DNA of 64,000 nt from Xaviernesmea oryzae (GTDB lineage Bacteria; Pseudomonadota; Alphaproteobacteria; Rhizobiales; Rhizobiaceae), in the NCBI RefSeq assembly GCF_900177415.1, contig NZ_FXAF01000006.1, positions 396,001 to 460,000 of the forward strand, in the 5' to 3' direction. This document shows positions 16,145 to 25,456 of the stretch, one piece after another. Below the pieces are notes generated by a model, which did not search any database, had not been told where the DNA came from, and saw only the letters and a list, made by a program, of their open reading frames with translations. The position numbers and the translations under genes were made by a program. Position 1 is the stretch's first letter. Each line of letters begins with the position of its first letter.

Positions 16145-18081
16145 TATGCGCTCTCCTTGAAGTTTTGGTCGTCGGAGTCCGGTCCGCCCATGGACATGTC
16201 GAGGGCGAAGCCCTTGGCACGGGCCTGCTGGGCTGCGACGGACTGGTCGGTTGCCGGGCGTGCGGTTGCGGACGCTTTCTGAGCCGGCCTGGCGGCAGGC
16301 TTCGCCGCCGGTGCGGGCTTTGCGGCTGGCTGCTGCTGGCGTGCCTTGGCCGAAGCCTGATCGACCCTGAAGAAGGCGATGGAGGCCTGCAGTTCCTCGG
16401 CCTGCGCGGCAAGCTCTTCGGATGTCGCCGACATCTCCTCCGAGGCACCGGCATTCTGCTGCGTCACCTTGTCGAGCTGCTGGATCGCCTCGTTGATCTG
16501 CGCCGCACCGATATCCTGCTCGCGGCAGGCGGCGGAGATCTCCGAAACCAGTTCGGCGGTCTTCTGGATGTCCGGCACCAGCCGGTTCAGCATCTCGCCG
16601 GCCTCGGTCGCCACCTGAACGGTCTCGCCGGAAAGGGCACTGATCTCGGCTGCCGCCGCCTGCGAACGTTCGGCAAGCTTGCGCACTTCGGAGGCGACGA
16701 CGGCAAAGCCCTTGCCGTGCTCGCCGGCACGGGCGGCCTCGACGGCGGCGTTGAGGGCGAGGAGGTCCGTCTGGCGGGCGATCTCCTGGACGATGGAGAT
16801 CTTCTCGGCGATGGTGCGCATGGCGGTGACGGCGCGGCCGACGGCCTGGCCGGAGGTCTCCGCGTCCTTCGACGACTGGCGGGCGATCTTCTCGGTCTGG
16901 GCTGCGTTGTCGGCGTTCTGCTTGATGTTGGCGGCCATCTGCTCCATGGAGGCGGAGGCTTCTTCGGCGGAGGAGGCCTGCTCGGTAGCGCCCTGCGAAA
17001 GCTGTTCGGAGCTTGCGGAAAGCTCCTGGCTGCCGGACGAGACGTTGTTGGATGCGGCCAGCGCATCGGCCACGACACCGCGCAGGCGCTCCACCATGCT
17101 TTCCAGCGCCAGCCCCAGCGTATCCTTGTCAGACAGCGGCTTCGGCGAAACCGTCAGGTCGCCGTTGGCGATCTGGTCGGCGACATCCGAGGTGGCACGC
17201 AGGTTCGAGACCATGTTGCGCATCGAAATGCCGAGCGTGTCTTTCGCCGACAGAGGCTGGGGATCGACCGAAAGATCGCCGTTGGCGATCCGGTCGGCTA
17301 TGCCCGCGGTGTTGCGCAGGTTGGCCGTCATCCGGTTGACCGTCTCCACCAGATCCTTGATCTCGTCATTCGTATTGACTTCGACGGACTGATCGAGGTC
17401 GCCGATCGCAACCGCGTTGGCAGCCGTGGCGATCTTCGCCAGCCCCCTGTTGATCGTGAGCGCCATCCAGACGGCGGCGGCGAAGCCGATCAGCAGCGAT
17501 CCGGCCGCAAGCCCGATCATCATCATGAAGGCGGATTCGAAGAGCCTGTCTGCAATCCCGTCGGATTCCTTGATGCTCGCTTCGGTGAGCGAGCCGATAT
17601 CGGCAACCAGCGCATCGAGCTTGTCCGACGCGATTGCCCCTTCCGTCTGGTTGACTTCGATGGCGGCCATCGTCTGCCCGGATGCCGCCAGCGACAGGAC
17701 GCGATCGCTGATGGTGACGTAGCCGCTCCAGAAGTCACGAACGGCTTCCCATTTCGGCTTGAAGGCATCCGGGGCATGCCGCAATCCCTCGGAGAGCGTT
17801 CGCTCGAAACCCTGCCGTTCCTCGGCAACGAGAGCGCGGGCCTTGGCGGCGCGCTCGGCATTGGTCGCCAGGAGGAGATCGCCTTCCGCAAGGCCGAGAC
17901 CGTCGAAATGCGCCGCGAGATCGTTGGCGAGATCATCCTGATGGATCGGTCCTTCGATCATTTCGTTGCGCAGATCGTTCATGTGCTGCAGGCTCGAAAT
18001 ACCGAAATAGGCCGAGGTCGCACTGCACAGGATAAGAATACCGAAGGCTGCCGAAAGCTTCGTCTTGATCGTCAGACGCAT
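16144..18081 (-). CDS. Methyl-accepting chemotaxis protein with three HAMP units
   Basis: Membrane chemoreceptor, 645 residues. TM1 is at about 10-30, a helical periplasmic sensor runs to about 182, TM2 is at about 183-208. Three HAMP units follow in tandem: about 209-256, 257-296 ([17 protein letters not shown]) and 297-336 ([17 protein letters not shown]). The signalling hairpin has the canonical tip [20 protein letters not shown] and methylation-type helices [13 protein letters not shown] and [16 protein letters not shown] Pro/Ala/Lys-rich linker leads to the end [11 protein letters not shown]. The DNA from 16168 to 17181 is identical, apart from one base, to the next receptor gene. Ligand unknown. 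Confidence 0.94.
   Translation of the reverse strand: MRLTIKTKLSAAFGILILCSATSAYFGISSLQHMNDLRNEMIEGPIHQDDLANDLAAHFDGLGLAEGDLLLATNAERAAKARALVAEERQGFERTLSEGLRHAPDAFKPKWEAVRDFWSGYVTISDRVLSLAASGQTMAAIEVNQTEGAIASDKLDALVADIGSLTEASIKESDGIADRLFESAFMMMIGLAAGSLLIGFAAAVWMALTINRGLAKIATAANAVAIGDLDQSVEVNTNDEIKDLVETVNRMTANLRNTAGIADRIANGDLSVDPQPLSAKDTLGISMRNMVSNLRATSDVADQIANGDLTVSPKPLSDKDTLGLALESMVERLRGVVADALAASNNVSSGSQELSASSEQLSQGATEQASSAEEASASMEQMAANIKQNADNAAQTEKIARQSSKDAETSGQAVGRAVTAMRTIAEKISIVQEIARQTDLLALNAAVEAARAGEHGKGFAVVASEVRKLAERSQAAAAEISALSGETVQVATEAGEMLNRLVPDIQKTAELVSEISAACREQDIGAAQINEAIQQLDKVTQQNAGASEEMSATSEELAAQAEELQASIAFFRVDQASAKARQQQPAAKPAPAAKPAARPAQKASATARPATDQSVAAQQARAKGFALDMSMGGPDSDDQNFKESA
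16168..17181. repeat. Copy 1 of a near-identical MCP signalling-domain tract
   Basis: 1014 bases covering the signalling domain and last HAMP of the first MCP. Aligned by eye with 18193-19206 (offset 2025) it shows a single difference, G at 17164 against A at 19189, while the flanks diverge at once (the N-terminal sensors are unrelated). Such sharp edges point to recent gene conversion or duplication of the signalling part only. A shorter part of it is shared with the third MCP. Confidence 0.85.
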
Positions 18082-18168
18082 GTGATTCCCTTTCTTCCGC
18101 TTTGACTGCGTGTCCGTTCAGAGAATTCGTGGTTTGCCGGCTACCCGTGTGGGCAGCCGGCATAGGGA
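18082..18168. other. Inter-MCP gap with a GC-rich hairpin
   Basis: 87 bases between MCP1 and MCP2. GCCGGCT and AGCCGGC (about 18137-18162) form a perfect 7-base stem around an ACCCGTGTGGGC loop that can itself pair. No T-run follows on the coding (minus) strand, so it may modulate mRNA stability or read-through rather than terminate. Confidence 0.4.
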
Positions 18169-19998
18169 TCAGGCGCTTGCGCGGAAATTCTCGTCGTCGG
18201 AGTCCGGTCCGCCCATGGACATGTCGAGGGCGAAGCCCTTGGCACGGGCCTGCTGGGCTGCGACGGACTGGTCGGTTGCCGGGCGTGCGGTTGCGGACGC
18301 TTTCTGAGCCGGCCTGGCGGCAGGCTTCGCCGCCGGTGCGGGCTTTGCGGCTGGCTGCTGCTGGCGTGCCTTGGCCGAAGCCTGATCGACCCTGAAGAAG
18401 GCGATGGAGGCCTGCAGTTCCTCGGCCTGCGCGGCAAGCTCTTCGGATGTCGCCGACATCTCCTCCGAGGCACCGGCATTCTGCTGCGTCACCTTGTCGA
18501 GCTGCTGGATCGCCTCGTTGATCTGCGCCGCACCGATATCCTGCTCGCGGCAGGCGGCGGAGATCTCCGAAACCAGTTCGGCGGTCTTCTGGATGTCCGG
18601 CACCAGCCGGTTCAGCATCTCGCCGGCCTCGGTCGCCACCTGAACGGTCTCGCCGGAAAGGGCACTGATCTCGGCTGCCGCCGCCTGCGAACGTTCGGCA
18701 AGCTTGCGCACTTCGGAGGCGACGACGGCAAAGCCCTTGCCGTGCTCGCCGGCACGGGCGGCCTCGACGGCGGCGTTGAGGGCGAGGAGGTCCGTCTGGC
18801 GGGCGATCTCCTGGACGATGGAGATCTTCTCGGCGATGGTGCGCATGGCGGTGACGGCGCGGCCGACGGCCTGGCCGGAGGTCTCCGCGTCCTTCGACGA
18901 CTGGCGGGCGATCTTCTCGGTCTGGGCTGCGTTGTCGGCGTTCTGCTTGATGTTGGCGGCCATCTGCTCCATGGAGGCGGAGGCTTCTTCGGCGGAGGAG
19001 GCCTGCTCGGTAGCGCCCTGCGAAAGCTGTTCGGAGCTTGCGGAAAGCTCCTGGCTGCCGGACGAGACGTTGTTGGATGCGGCCAGCGCATCGGCCACGA
19101 CACCGCGCAGGCGCTCCACCATGCTTTCCAGCGCCAGCCCCAGCGTATCCTTGTCAGACAGCGGCTTCGGCGAAACCGTCAGGTCGCCATTGGCGATCTG
19201 GTCGGCAATCGTAGCCGTGTTCCGGAGATTGCCGGTCATCCGGTTCATGGCGTTGATGAGATCGCGGATTTCGTCATTGCTCGGATGCTGGACGTCCTGG
19301 TTGAGGTCGCCGATGCTGACGGCGTCCGCGAGGCCGACGGCGCGCTTCAATCCGCGGGAGATGTTGAGCAGGATCCAGACGGCACAGGCAAAGGACGCGA
19401 CGATCAGGATACCGGTCATGGTGACCAGCATGTTGCGCGACTGCAGATATTGTTCGTTCGTCGAGGCGTCCGTTTCGGCGACGTTGCCCGTCACCGTATC
19501 GTTCAGTTTTTCCAGCACGGTCAGGAGCTGCACCGTGACCTCTTGGCCTTCGCCCATGGAGATCATGCCCGCCTGGTTGTTGGATTCAAGCGTGTTCTGC
19601 CGGGCGAGTTCCGCGACGCGGTCCTGCAGAGCGATCCACTTGGCGGAAAGATCGGTGAATTCGGACATATAGTTCCGGATTTCCGGATCGTCGGAGCGGC
19701 TCAGGTTCTCGTGCAGCTTCCTGATCAAGTCGCGCTGCTGCGAAATCTCGGCGACGTAACCGGCGATCTTCTGCGGATCGGTATTGATGATGGCGTCTTT
19801 TTCCGAGCGGATGGAGCGCAGGACGGCATCCGACAGATCGCCGGAATCGCGCAGGTTGGCGACCGGGCCGGACACCATGACGGTGATATCGCTGTTGAGC
19901 GACGACAGATTGTAGATTGACAGACCGGCCATGGCCAACGTCAGGGCGACGATGAAGCTGAAAACCAGTCCGAGCTTCAGTTTGATAGTGAGGCGCAT
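18169..19998 (-). CDS. Methyl-accepting chemotaxis protein with two HAMP units
   Basis: Membrane chemoreceptor, 609 residues. TM1 is at about 9-30, the periplasmic helical sensor at about 31-189, TM2 at about 190-213. Two HAMP units (213-259 and 260-300) connect to the same signalling domain as its neighbours, with tip [20 protein letters not shown]. The end is [11 protein letters not shown]. The sensor is unlike those of MCP1 and MCP3 apart from the general four-helix look, so it should see a different ligand. It lies in the middle of the three tandem receptor genes of the che operon. The HAMP2 and signalling DNA are shared with MCP1, the signalling DNA also with MCP3. Confidence 0.94.
   Translation of the reverse strand: MRLTIKLKLGLVFSFIVALTLAMAGLSIYNLSSLNSDITVMVSGPVANLRDSGDLSDAVLRSIRSEKDAIINTDPQKIAGYVAEISQQRDLIRKLHENLSRSDDPEIRNYMSEFTDLSAKWIALQDRVAELARQNTLESNNQAGMISMGEGQEVTVQLLTVLEKLNDTVTGNVAETDASTNEQYLQSRNMLVTMTGILIVASFACAVWILLNISRGLKRAVGLADAVSIGDLNQDVQHPSNDEIRDLINAMNRMTGNLRNTATIADQIANGDLTVSPKPLSDKDTLGLALESMVERLRGVVADALAASNNVSSGSQELSASSEQLSQGATEQASSAEEASASMEQMAANIKQNADNAAQTEKIARQSSKDAETSGQAVGRAVTAMRTIAEKISIVQEIARQTDLLALNAAVEAARAGEHGKGFAVVASEVRKLAERSQAAAAEISALSGETVQVATEAGEMLNRLVPDIQKTAELVSEISAACREQDIGAAQINEAIQQLDKVTQQNAGASEEMSATSEELAAQAEELQASIAFFRVDQASAKARQQQPAAKPAPAAKPAARPAQKASATARPATDQSVAAQQARAKGFALDMSMGGPDSDDENFRASA
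18193..19206. repeat. Copy 2 of the near-identical MCP signalling-domain tract
   Basis: Partner of 16168-17181 (1014 bases, one mismatch by eye). Its inner part, 18380-19073, also matches 20388-21081 of the third MCP without a difference that I could see. The order of sharing (MCP1-MCP2 long, MCP2-MCP3 shorter) suggests stepwise exchange between neighbours. Confidence 0.85.
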
Positions 19999-20179
19999 CG
20001 GATTTCCTCTGGATTGCGATCGAAATCAGGTCGGACCACCGCAAAACGGCGGTCCAGCAATAGAGAAGACCGATACATTCACCCTTCTGCCATTATCCGG
20101 TTTTCCCGGATGGTTGCCCGTCTGCATGCGGGCAGCGATTCCCGGGCCTTTCATGTGGCCCGGGATTGTTTTTCTTTTG
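19999..20179. other. Inter-MCP gap with tandem hairpins, T-run on the opposite strand
   Basis: 181 bases between MCP2 and MCP3. GCCCG/CGGGC arms lie at 20116-20133, and a perfect CCCGGGCC/GGCCCGGG stem with an 8-base loop at 20141-20164 is followed by ATTGTTTTTCTTTT on the plus strand. As drawn, the second is a terminator for plus-strand (antisense) transcripts, whereas the genes are on the minus strand, where it would instead be a 3' stabilising hairpin. Confidence 0.45.
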
Positions 20180-21880
20180 TCACGCGCTTGCGCGGAAATT
20201 CTCGTCGTCGGAGTCCGGTCCGCCCATGGACATGTCGAGTGCGAAGCCCTTGGCGCGGGCCTGCTGGGCTGCGACGGAATGATCCTGCTTGTGGCTCTGC
20301 GGCACAGAACGCTGGGCGGGTTTCGCCGAGGGCTTTGCCGCGATCGGAGCCGCTGCCGCCGCATGTTTCGCCGTCTTGGCGGTTCCGGCCTGATCGACCC
20401 TGAAGAAGGCGATGGAGGCCTGCAGTTCCTCGGCCTGCGCGGCAAGCTCTTCGGATGTCGCCGACATCTCCTCCGAGGCACCGGCATTCTGCTGCGTCAC
20501 CTTGTCGAGCTGCTGGATCGCCTCGTTGATCTGCGCCGCACCGATATCCTGCTCGCGGCAGGCGGCGGAGATCTCCGAAACCAGTTCGGCGGTCTTCTGG
20601 ATGTCCGGCACCAGCCGGTTCAGCATCTCGCCGGCCTCGGTCGCCACCTGAACGGTCTCGCCGGAAAGGGCACTGATCTCGGCTGCCGCCGCCTGCGAAC
20701 GTTCGGCAAGCTTGCGCACTTCGGAGGCGACGACGGCAAAGCCCTTGCCGTGCTCGCCGGCACGGGCGGCCTCGACGGCGGCGTTGAGGGCGAGGAGGTC
20801 CGTCTGGCGGGCGATCTCCTGGACGATGGAGATCTTCTCGGCGATGGTGCGCATGGCGGTGACGGCGCGGCCGACGGCCTGGCCGGAGGTCTCCGCGTCC
20901 TTCGACGACTGGCGGGCGATCTTCTCGGTCTGGGCTGCGTTGTCGGCGTTCTGCTTGATGTTGGCGGCCATCTGCTCCATGGAGGCGGAGGCTTCTTCGG
21001 CGGAGGAGGCCTGCTCGGTAGCGCCCTGCGAAAGCTGTTCGGAGCTTGCGGAAAGCTCCTGGCTGCCGGACGAGACGTTGTCAGAGGCGGCCAGCGCATC
21101 CCCGACGACGCCGCGCAGGCGTTCGATCATGGTGTTGACGTAGCCGAGCAGTTCACCGATCTCGTCTTTGGTGGTGATCGTCGCAAAGCGCGTCAGATCG
21201 CCGTCGGAAACGTTCTGCACGGCGGCCACGGCGTTGCGCAGGCCCTTGTTGATCGAGAACGCGATCCAGATGGCGGCCAGAACGGCGATCACGAGGGCGA
21301 GGCCGGCGACCGAGATCATGATCGTACGGGTTTGGACATAGTCCAGGTCGGCCTGGTCGTCGGCCTGAGCGAGCCGCGTTTCCTCCAGGTTCACGACCTC
21401 CGTCAGAAGCGCGTCGATCTCGTTGGTGACGGTGCGCGCCTCATTGATCGAAACTTGCTGTGCGCCGGCCGTGTTGCCGGCCAGCATGAGTGCGCGGATA
21501 CGATCGTCCTGCTTGCGGAACTCCGTGGTGAAGCCTTCGAGCTTCGCCCAGTTCGCCTTGCCCTGCTCGGTCGCCAGCGCCAGGACCGACTTGAAGGTCT
21601 CGTCGAAATGCCGGCGCGCATCGTCGGACGAGGAGATGTAGCCCTGCATTTCGCTGGGGCTCGTCGCCATCAGAAGGTTTTTCTGCTGCCGGATCTGCTG
21701 CAACTGGGTGACGTTCAGCATCTGCGCGAGCTTGAGGCGTTCCGCCGGACCGGTGATGACGTCTTCCAGTGCCGTGTTGAGGTTGCTGAGGCTGAAAATG
21801 CCGTAAGCTGCCGTGGCGAGCAGCATCAGGATGATGAAGCCGAATGCCGAGGCCAGTTTCAATTTGATCGTTGCGCGCAT
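20180..21880 (-). CDS. Methyl-accepting chemotaxis protein with one HAMP unit
   Basis: Membrane chemoreceptor, 566 residues. TM1 is at about 10-30, a helical periplasmic sensor at about 31-186, TM2 at about 187-209, a single HAMP at about 210-256 ([19 protein letters not shown]), then the signalling hairpin with tip [20 protein letters not shown]. The C-terminal linker (Lys/Ala/Pro-rich, with [17 protein letters not shown]) differs from that of MCP1 and MCP2, but the last residues [11 protein letters not shown] are again shared. First of the three receptor genes in the operon, 24 bases behind the second CheW. Ligand unknown. Confidence 0.94.
   Translation of the reverse strand: MRATIKLKLASAFGFIILMLLATAAYGIFSLSNLNTALEDVITGPAERLKLAQMLNVTQLQQIRQQKNLLMATSPSEMQGYISSSDDARRHFDETFKSVLALATEQGKANWAKLEGFTTEFRKQDDRIRALMLAGNTAGAQQVSINEARTVTNEIDALLTEVVNLEETRLAQADDQADLDYVQTRTIMISVAGLALVIAVLAAIWIAFSINKGLRNAVAAVQNVSDGDLTRFATITTKDEIGELLGYVNTMIERLRGVVGDALAASDNVSSGSQELSASSEQLSQGATEQASSAEEASASMEQMAANIKQNADNAAQTEKIARQSSKDAETSGQAVGRAVTAMRTIAEKISIVQEIARQTDLLALNAAVEAARAGEHGKGFAVVASEVRKLAERSQAAAAEISALSGETVQVATEAGEMLNRLVPDIQKTAELVSEISAACREQDIGAAQINEAIQQLDKVTQQNAGASEEMSATSEELAAQAEELQASIAFFRVDQAGTAKTAKHAAAAAPIAAKPSAKPAQRSVPQSHKQDHSVAAQQARAKGFALDMSMGGPDSDDENFRASA
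20388..21081. repeat. Copy 3 (shorter) of the near-identical MCP signalling-domain tract
   Basis: 694 bases that match 18380-19073 (offset 2008) with no difference seen by eye, ending sharply at the start of the signalling helices. A further block of about 100 bases at the C-terminal end (from about 20182) is also shared with MCP2 with a few changes. The linker between the two blocks is unique to this gene. Confidence 0.82.
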
Positions 21881-21904
21881 CTCTGAATCCCTCGCTGAAA
21901 ATCG

Positions 21905-22420
21905 CTAAGCGTGATTGCTCACGGCTGCGGAGTGATCGTGCTGAGCAGAAAAAATGACTTGAAGATTGGGTATGATGATGAATTCGGTTCCCCGCTTGAC
22001 CAGGCAGTCGATGAAGTCCGGACGCCAGCGCATGCCGACGCTCGGCGGCGGTTCGCCGGCGGCGCGCAAGAGGGTGGTCACTTCGTGCACCTTGTCGGTC
22101 CGGATGCCGGCAAGCACCGGCTCTCCGTCGATATCGATCTCGATGACGATGATGCGGCTGTCGATCGTCGGCTTCGTTGCTTCCATGCCGAACGCAAGGC
22201 GGATATCGGCGAGCGGGATGACCTTGCCGCGGAAGTTGATGACGCTGCCGACGAAGGCCTTGGCGCCGGGCACGATCGTCTCCGGCAGGAGATCGAGGAT
22301 TTCCTGCACGGTGACGGCCTCGAGCGCGAACATCTCGCCGGCGATGTCAAATGTCAGGACTTCCAGCTCGTCGCGGCCGTCCCAGAGGTCTTCGGAAATT
22401 TTTCTGACTGCTTCGTTCAT
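21905..22420 (-). CDS. cheW: Chemotaxis coupling protein CheW (second copy, next to cheA)
   Basis: CheW, 171 residues, with a 20-residue N-terminal extension before the SH3-like core. Core stretches are LTFDIAGEMFALEAVTVQE, VGSVINFRGKVIPLADIR and CLVKRGTEFIIIPNL. The start overlaps the cheA stop by 4 bases (ATGA), so it is made together with the kinase. It stands before the three MCP genes. Together with the other CheW of the operon it gives two non-identical adaptors for one kinase. Confidence 0.94.
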   Translation of the reverse strand: MNEAVRKISEDLWDGRDELEVLTFDIAGEMFALEAVTVQEILDLLPETIVPGAKAFVGSVINFRGKVIPLADIRLAFGMEATKPTIDSRIIVIEIDIDGEPVLAGIRTDKVHEVTTLLRAAGEPPPSVGMRWRPDFIDCLVKRGTEFIIIPNLQVIFSAQHDHSAAVSNHA

Positions 22421-24429
22421 CCCGCCGCCCGCAGATGCGCCTCCTGCTGTTGTCCTTCCGCCACCAGATGGCCGACATCAAGGATCAGTGCCACGTCGCC
22501 GTCGCCGAGAATGGTCGCACCGGAGAAGGTCGCGACGTCATGATGCAGCTTCGACATGGCCTTGATGACCGTCTGGTGGTCTCCGATGATCTGGTCGACC
22601 ACCAGGCCCACGCGTTCCGAACCGGTCGAGATGACGACCACCTTCTGGAACGGGTCCGGCTTGGTGCCGGTGCGGAAGAGATCGCGGAGCCTCAGGAAAG
22701 GCACGAGGCTGTCTCGCAGCGAAATGAAGCTGCGGCCGCGCGAGCGCATGTCCTCCTCGATCGAAAGCTCCAGGCACTCTTCGACCGCCGAAAGCGGGAT
22801 GACGTAGCGGCCGGAACCGACGCGGACGAGCAGGCCGTCGATGATGGCGAGCGTCAGAGGGATCGCCAGCGAAATCTCCGAACCCTTGCCCGGATGGCTC
22901 GCGACGTTGATCGTGCCGCGCAGCGCGTCGATCGTCCGCTTGACGACGTCCATGCCCACACCGCGGCCGGAAAGGTTGGTGACCTGGCTTGCTGTCGAGA
23001 AGCCCGGCTGGAAGATGAGCTGGTAAAGTTCCTGGTCGGTGAGGCTGGCATTGGCCGCGACGAGGCCGGAGGCTTCCGCCTTGGCCCGGACGCGCTCCTT
23101 GTTGATGCCGCGGCCGTCGTCCTTGATGGTGATGATGACCTCGCCGGCCTGCTGGCGGGCGGAGAGCAGGATACGGCCGGCCTCCGGCTTGCCCGCAGCA
23201 AGTCGCTCGTCCGGCGTTTCGAGGCCGTGATCGCAGGAGTTGCGAACCAGATGCACCAGGGGATCGGCGAGGCGCTCGATGACGCTTTTGTCGACTTCCG
23301 TGCTTTCGCCTTCGGTCACAAGCTCGATCGTCTTGCCGGTCTCATGGGCGAGATCGTGCACCAGCCGTCGGAAGCGGCTGAACAGATGCGCGACCGGCAC
23401 CATGCGCAGCACCATCATCGTATCGCGCAGCTCGCCCGAAAGGCGTTCCACGTCCTCCGAAACAGCGCGGAGCTGAAGATCGCCGCTGCCGCCGGCGAGC
23501 TGGCTGAGCCGCGACTGGGCTATGACGAGTTCGCCGACGCGGTCCATCAGCTCGTCGAGCTTCTCGGCCGGCACGCGGACGTTTTCGGAGGCCTTGTTCT
23601 GCTTGGTATCGACCGGAGCGGGAGCAGCCGTAGCGGGAGCTGCCGCGCGCGAAGGTTCCACCGCAGCCGCAGCGGCAGGTTTTGGCGCTTCGATTGGTGC
23701 TTCGGGTTTGGCGGAGGTCTCGGCCATCGGATCCGGCGCCGTTTCCGTGGTGGTGATGTCGAGCTGCATCTCGTCCATGACGAAGATGAAGACGTCCTCG
23801 ATCGCCGAGCGCGGCTGAGAAGTCAGAAGCTCCACATCCCAGGAGATGTGAAGCTCGGTCGGCACGAGGAGATCGAGCGACGGGATTGCGGAGCGGTCGG
23901 CGACGATCCTGCATTCCCCGAGTTCGCGCAGCTCGTCGAGAAGCGGCAGCGGATTGGTCCCGTTCGCCATCGCGTTCTGCGGCAGGCTGAAGCGGATCTT
24001 GAAAAGTGTCTGTCCCGGCGCGGGTTTGGCGGCAGGGATGGCACTCGGGTTTTTGGCCGCTTCCACGGCGGTCCGGAGATTGGCGAGAAGCGCTTCGCTC
24101 ATCGCCTCGTGATCGCCCGTCGGCGCCTCGATGAGAGCCCGCATATGGTCCTTGGCTTCGAGGACCGCGGTGACCAGTTCCTGCGTTGCGGGCACCTCGC
24201 CCTTGCGGACCCGGTCGAAGGCCGTTTCGCAATGATGGGTAAAGGCGGCGAGGGCATCGAAGCCGAACATCGCGCCCGAACCCTTCAAAGTGTGGAGGCC
24301 GCGGAATACCGCGTCGACCTGATCCTTGTCGCCGAGGTTTACGTTGAGATCGAGAAGGCCTGACTCGATCTGTTCGAGAAGCTCGGCCGCTTCCGTTCTG
24401 AAAACCGCGATAGGATCGGGAAAGCTCAT
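22417..24429 (-). CDS. cheA: Chemotaxis histidine kinase CheA
   Basis: CheA, 670 residues. The HPt domain carries the phospho-acceptor H46 (GLHTLKGSG); a middle segment (about 130-215) may be the response-regulator docking domain; an Ala/Pro-rich linker leads to the dimerisation helices (VPAEKLDELMDRVGELVIAQ), the HATPase core (LVHLVRNSCDHGLE, DDGRGI, GRGVGMDVVKR) and a C-terminal CheW-like domain (SAVEECLELS to the end). It phosphorylates CheY and CheB according to MCP state. ATGA overlaps join it to cheY before and cheW after, so STAS, CheY, CheA and CheW are translated as a coupled unit. Confidence 0.96.
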   Translation of the reverse strand: MSFPDPIAVFRTEAAELLEQIESGLLDLNVNLGDKDQVDAVFRGLHTLKGSGAMFGFDALAAFTHHCETAFDRVRKGEVPATQELVTAVLEAKDHMRALIEAPTGDHEAMSEALLANLRTAVEAAKNPSAIPAAKPAPGQTLFKIRFSLPQNAMANGTNPLPLLDELRELGECRIVADRSAIPSLDLLVPTELHISWDVELLTSQPRSAIEDVFIFVMDEMQLDITTTETAPDPMAETSAKPEAPIEAPKPAAAAAVEPSRAAAPATAAPAPVDTKQNKASENVRVPAEKLDELMDRVGELVIAQSRLSQLAGGSGDLQLRAVSEDVERLSGELRDTMMVLRMVPVAHLFSRFRRLVHDLAHETGKTIELVTEGESTEVDKSVIERLADPLVHLVRNSCDHGLETPDERLAAGKPEAGRILLSARQQAGEVIITIKDDGRGINKERVRAKAEASGLVAANASLTDQELYQLIFQPGFSTASQVTNLSGRGVGMDVVKRTIDALRGTINVASHPGKGSEISLAIPLTLAIIDGLLVRVGSGRYVIPLSAVEECLELSIEEDMRSRGRSFISLRDSLVPFLRLRDLFRTGTKPDPFQKVVVISTGSERVGLVVDQIIGDHQTVIKAMSKLHHDVATFSGATILGDGDVALILDVGHLVAEGQQQEAHLRAAG

Positions 24430-24794
24430 CTGCCCAGCACCTTCCGGACGATCTTGACCAGGCTTTCCGGGTCGAACGGCTTGGTGAGCCAGCCGGTGGC
24501 GCCGGCGGCCTTGGCCTGTTGCTTCAGGTCGTTGTCGGATTCCGTCGTCAGGAAGATCACGGGAACGCCCGTATGGGCAGGCATCTTGCGCAGCTCACGG
24601 ATCATGGTGAGCCCGTCCATGTTCGGCATGTTGAGATCGGTGACGATCATGTCGAACTGGCCGGCGTTCAGCTTGGCGATGCCGTCCATGCCGTCGACCG
24701 CCTCGGTGACCTGATAACCGGCATTGCTCAGCGCAACGCGCGTCGTCAGGCGGATGCTTGCCGAATCGTCGACTGTAAGGATGCTGGCGCTCAT
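24426..24794 (-). CDS. cheY: Chemotaxis response regulator CheY
   Basis: Single-domain receiver, 122 residues. The acid pocket is D9-D10, the phospho-acceptor is D53 (MIVTDLNMPNMDG), the signalling Thr is in IFLTTES and the lysine in LTKPFDP. The start at 24794 (MSASILTVDD) is picked because it overlaps the STAS stop as ATGA; a longer frame upstream is the STAS gene in another frame. Expected to bind the flagellar switch or a phosphatase-like sink when phosphorylated by the CheA that follows it. Confidence 0.95.
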   Translation of the reverse strand: MSASILTVDDSASIRLTTRVALSNAGYQVTEAVDGMDGIAKLNAGQFDMIVTDLNMPNMDGLTMIRELRKMPAHTGVPVIFLTTESDNDLKQQAKAAGATGWLTKPFDPESLVKIVRKVLGR

Positions 24795-25120
24795 TGCATT
24801 CCCCCTTGATGAAGCCAGAATTTTGCGTCCTCTTCGGACATGCCTTCGAGAAAGCCGCCGCGCTGCAGGGCGTCGAGTACCGCGCCGTCGGCGGGCTCTG
24901 CGAGCGTTATGTGTTTTCCCGCCGTGCCGGCGTAGATCCGTGTTGCTTCCATGAGCTGGATGAAGCTGATGTCGGCTTGACAATCATCCCCAATTTCGAT
25001 CGTCGCGGATGTATTTTTATCGATGAATTGAAGAATTTCCTGCTGGACGGCTGCAATGGAGCGAACAGTCAAGTTCTGCGGCAACTGGAGGAAATCGTCT
25101 TTAACATTGGAAGCCGGCAT
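24791..25120 (-). CDS. STAS-domain protein heading the che operon
   Basis: Small STAS (sulfate transporter and anti-sigma antagonist) domain, 109 residues. The position of the phosphorylatable serine of SpoIIAA-like proteins is occupied by S52 in ADISFIQLMEA, preceded by the typical acid. LAEPADGAVLDALQRGGF matches the end of the STAS fold. First gene of the che operon, ATGA-coupled to cheY. STAS proteins usually bind a kinase/phosphatase switch partner; none is encoded here, so it may be a scaffold or link to another sensory system. Start at 25120 has GGGGTAAAA upstream. Confidence 0.85.
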   Translation of the reverse strand: MPASNVKDDFLQLPQNLTVRSIAAVQQEILQFIDKNTSATIEIGDDCQADISFIQLMEATRIYAGTAGKHITLAEPADGAVLDALQRGGFLEGMSEEDAKFWLHQGGMQ

Positions 25121-25456
25121 TTTTACCCCAATATAATTCTTGAAAAGCTGAAATAGCTTTGCGAATCTGGACTTGCATCGTTAATGGAACGTTAATCGGC
25201 GGCCGCGATTTCTCACGAAATAATAGTCATAGATTGCATTGCGCACCGGCCGTGGCCCGGAAAATTAACCACAAGTCGCAAAACCAAATGTCCGTTTTGC
25301 AGGAATTAACGCCTGGCCGCCCAGAGTGGTTTTCGCACGGGACGAACCATGCCATGCGCTTGCTGGTGCGGAGCTGTCCCGGAACGATACGGCGAGTTCT
25401 TCGTCGTTTGTATTTTCGGCAGGCAGGAGCCCGGCGGGCTTGAAAGGTGAGGAAAA
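25121..25456. promoter_or_regulatory. Divergent promoter region of the che operon and the MCP-like gene
   Basis: 336 bases without a gene. It serves the che operon leftward and the soluble MCP-like gene rightward. The clear element is a CtrA-type double site at 25179-25195. Half-sites TTAACC and TTAACG also occur near 25264 and 25306. A GGTGAGGAAAA ribosome binding site stands before the GTG start at 25457. Confidence 0.6.
25179..25195 (-). promoter_or_regulatory. CtrA-type binding site before the che operon
   Basis: On the minus strand this reads TTAACGTTCCATTAACG, a perfect TTAA-N7-TTAAC, the consensus of the alphaproteobacterial cell-cycle regulator CtrA, which also controls flagellar and chemotaxis genes. 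It lies 61-75 bases before the STAS start codon, orientated towards the operon. Match to consensus is seen directly; binding is inference. Confidence 0.65.

Noticed and set aside
16132-18105. Gly/Leu-rich open frame on the plus strand repeated in all three MCP genes
   Set aside because: It looks like a repeated glycine-rich protein but is the antisense frame of the shared signalling tract, so its repetition has no meaning of its own.
16168-21081. Repeats of about 1 kb considered as an insertion sequence
   Set aside because: They have no terminal inverted repeats, no transposase and lie in frame inside receptor genes; they are MCP signalling domains.
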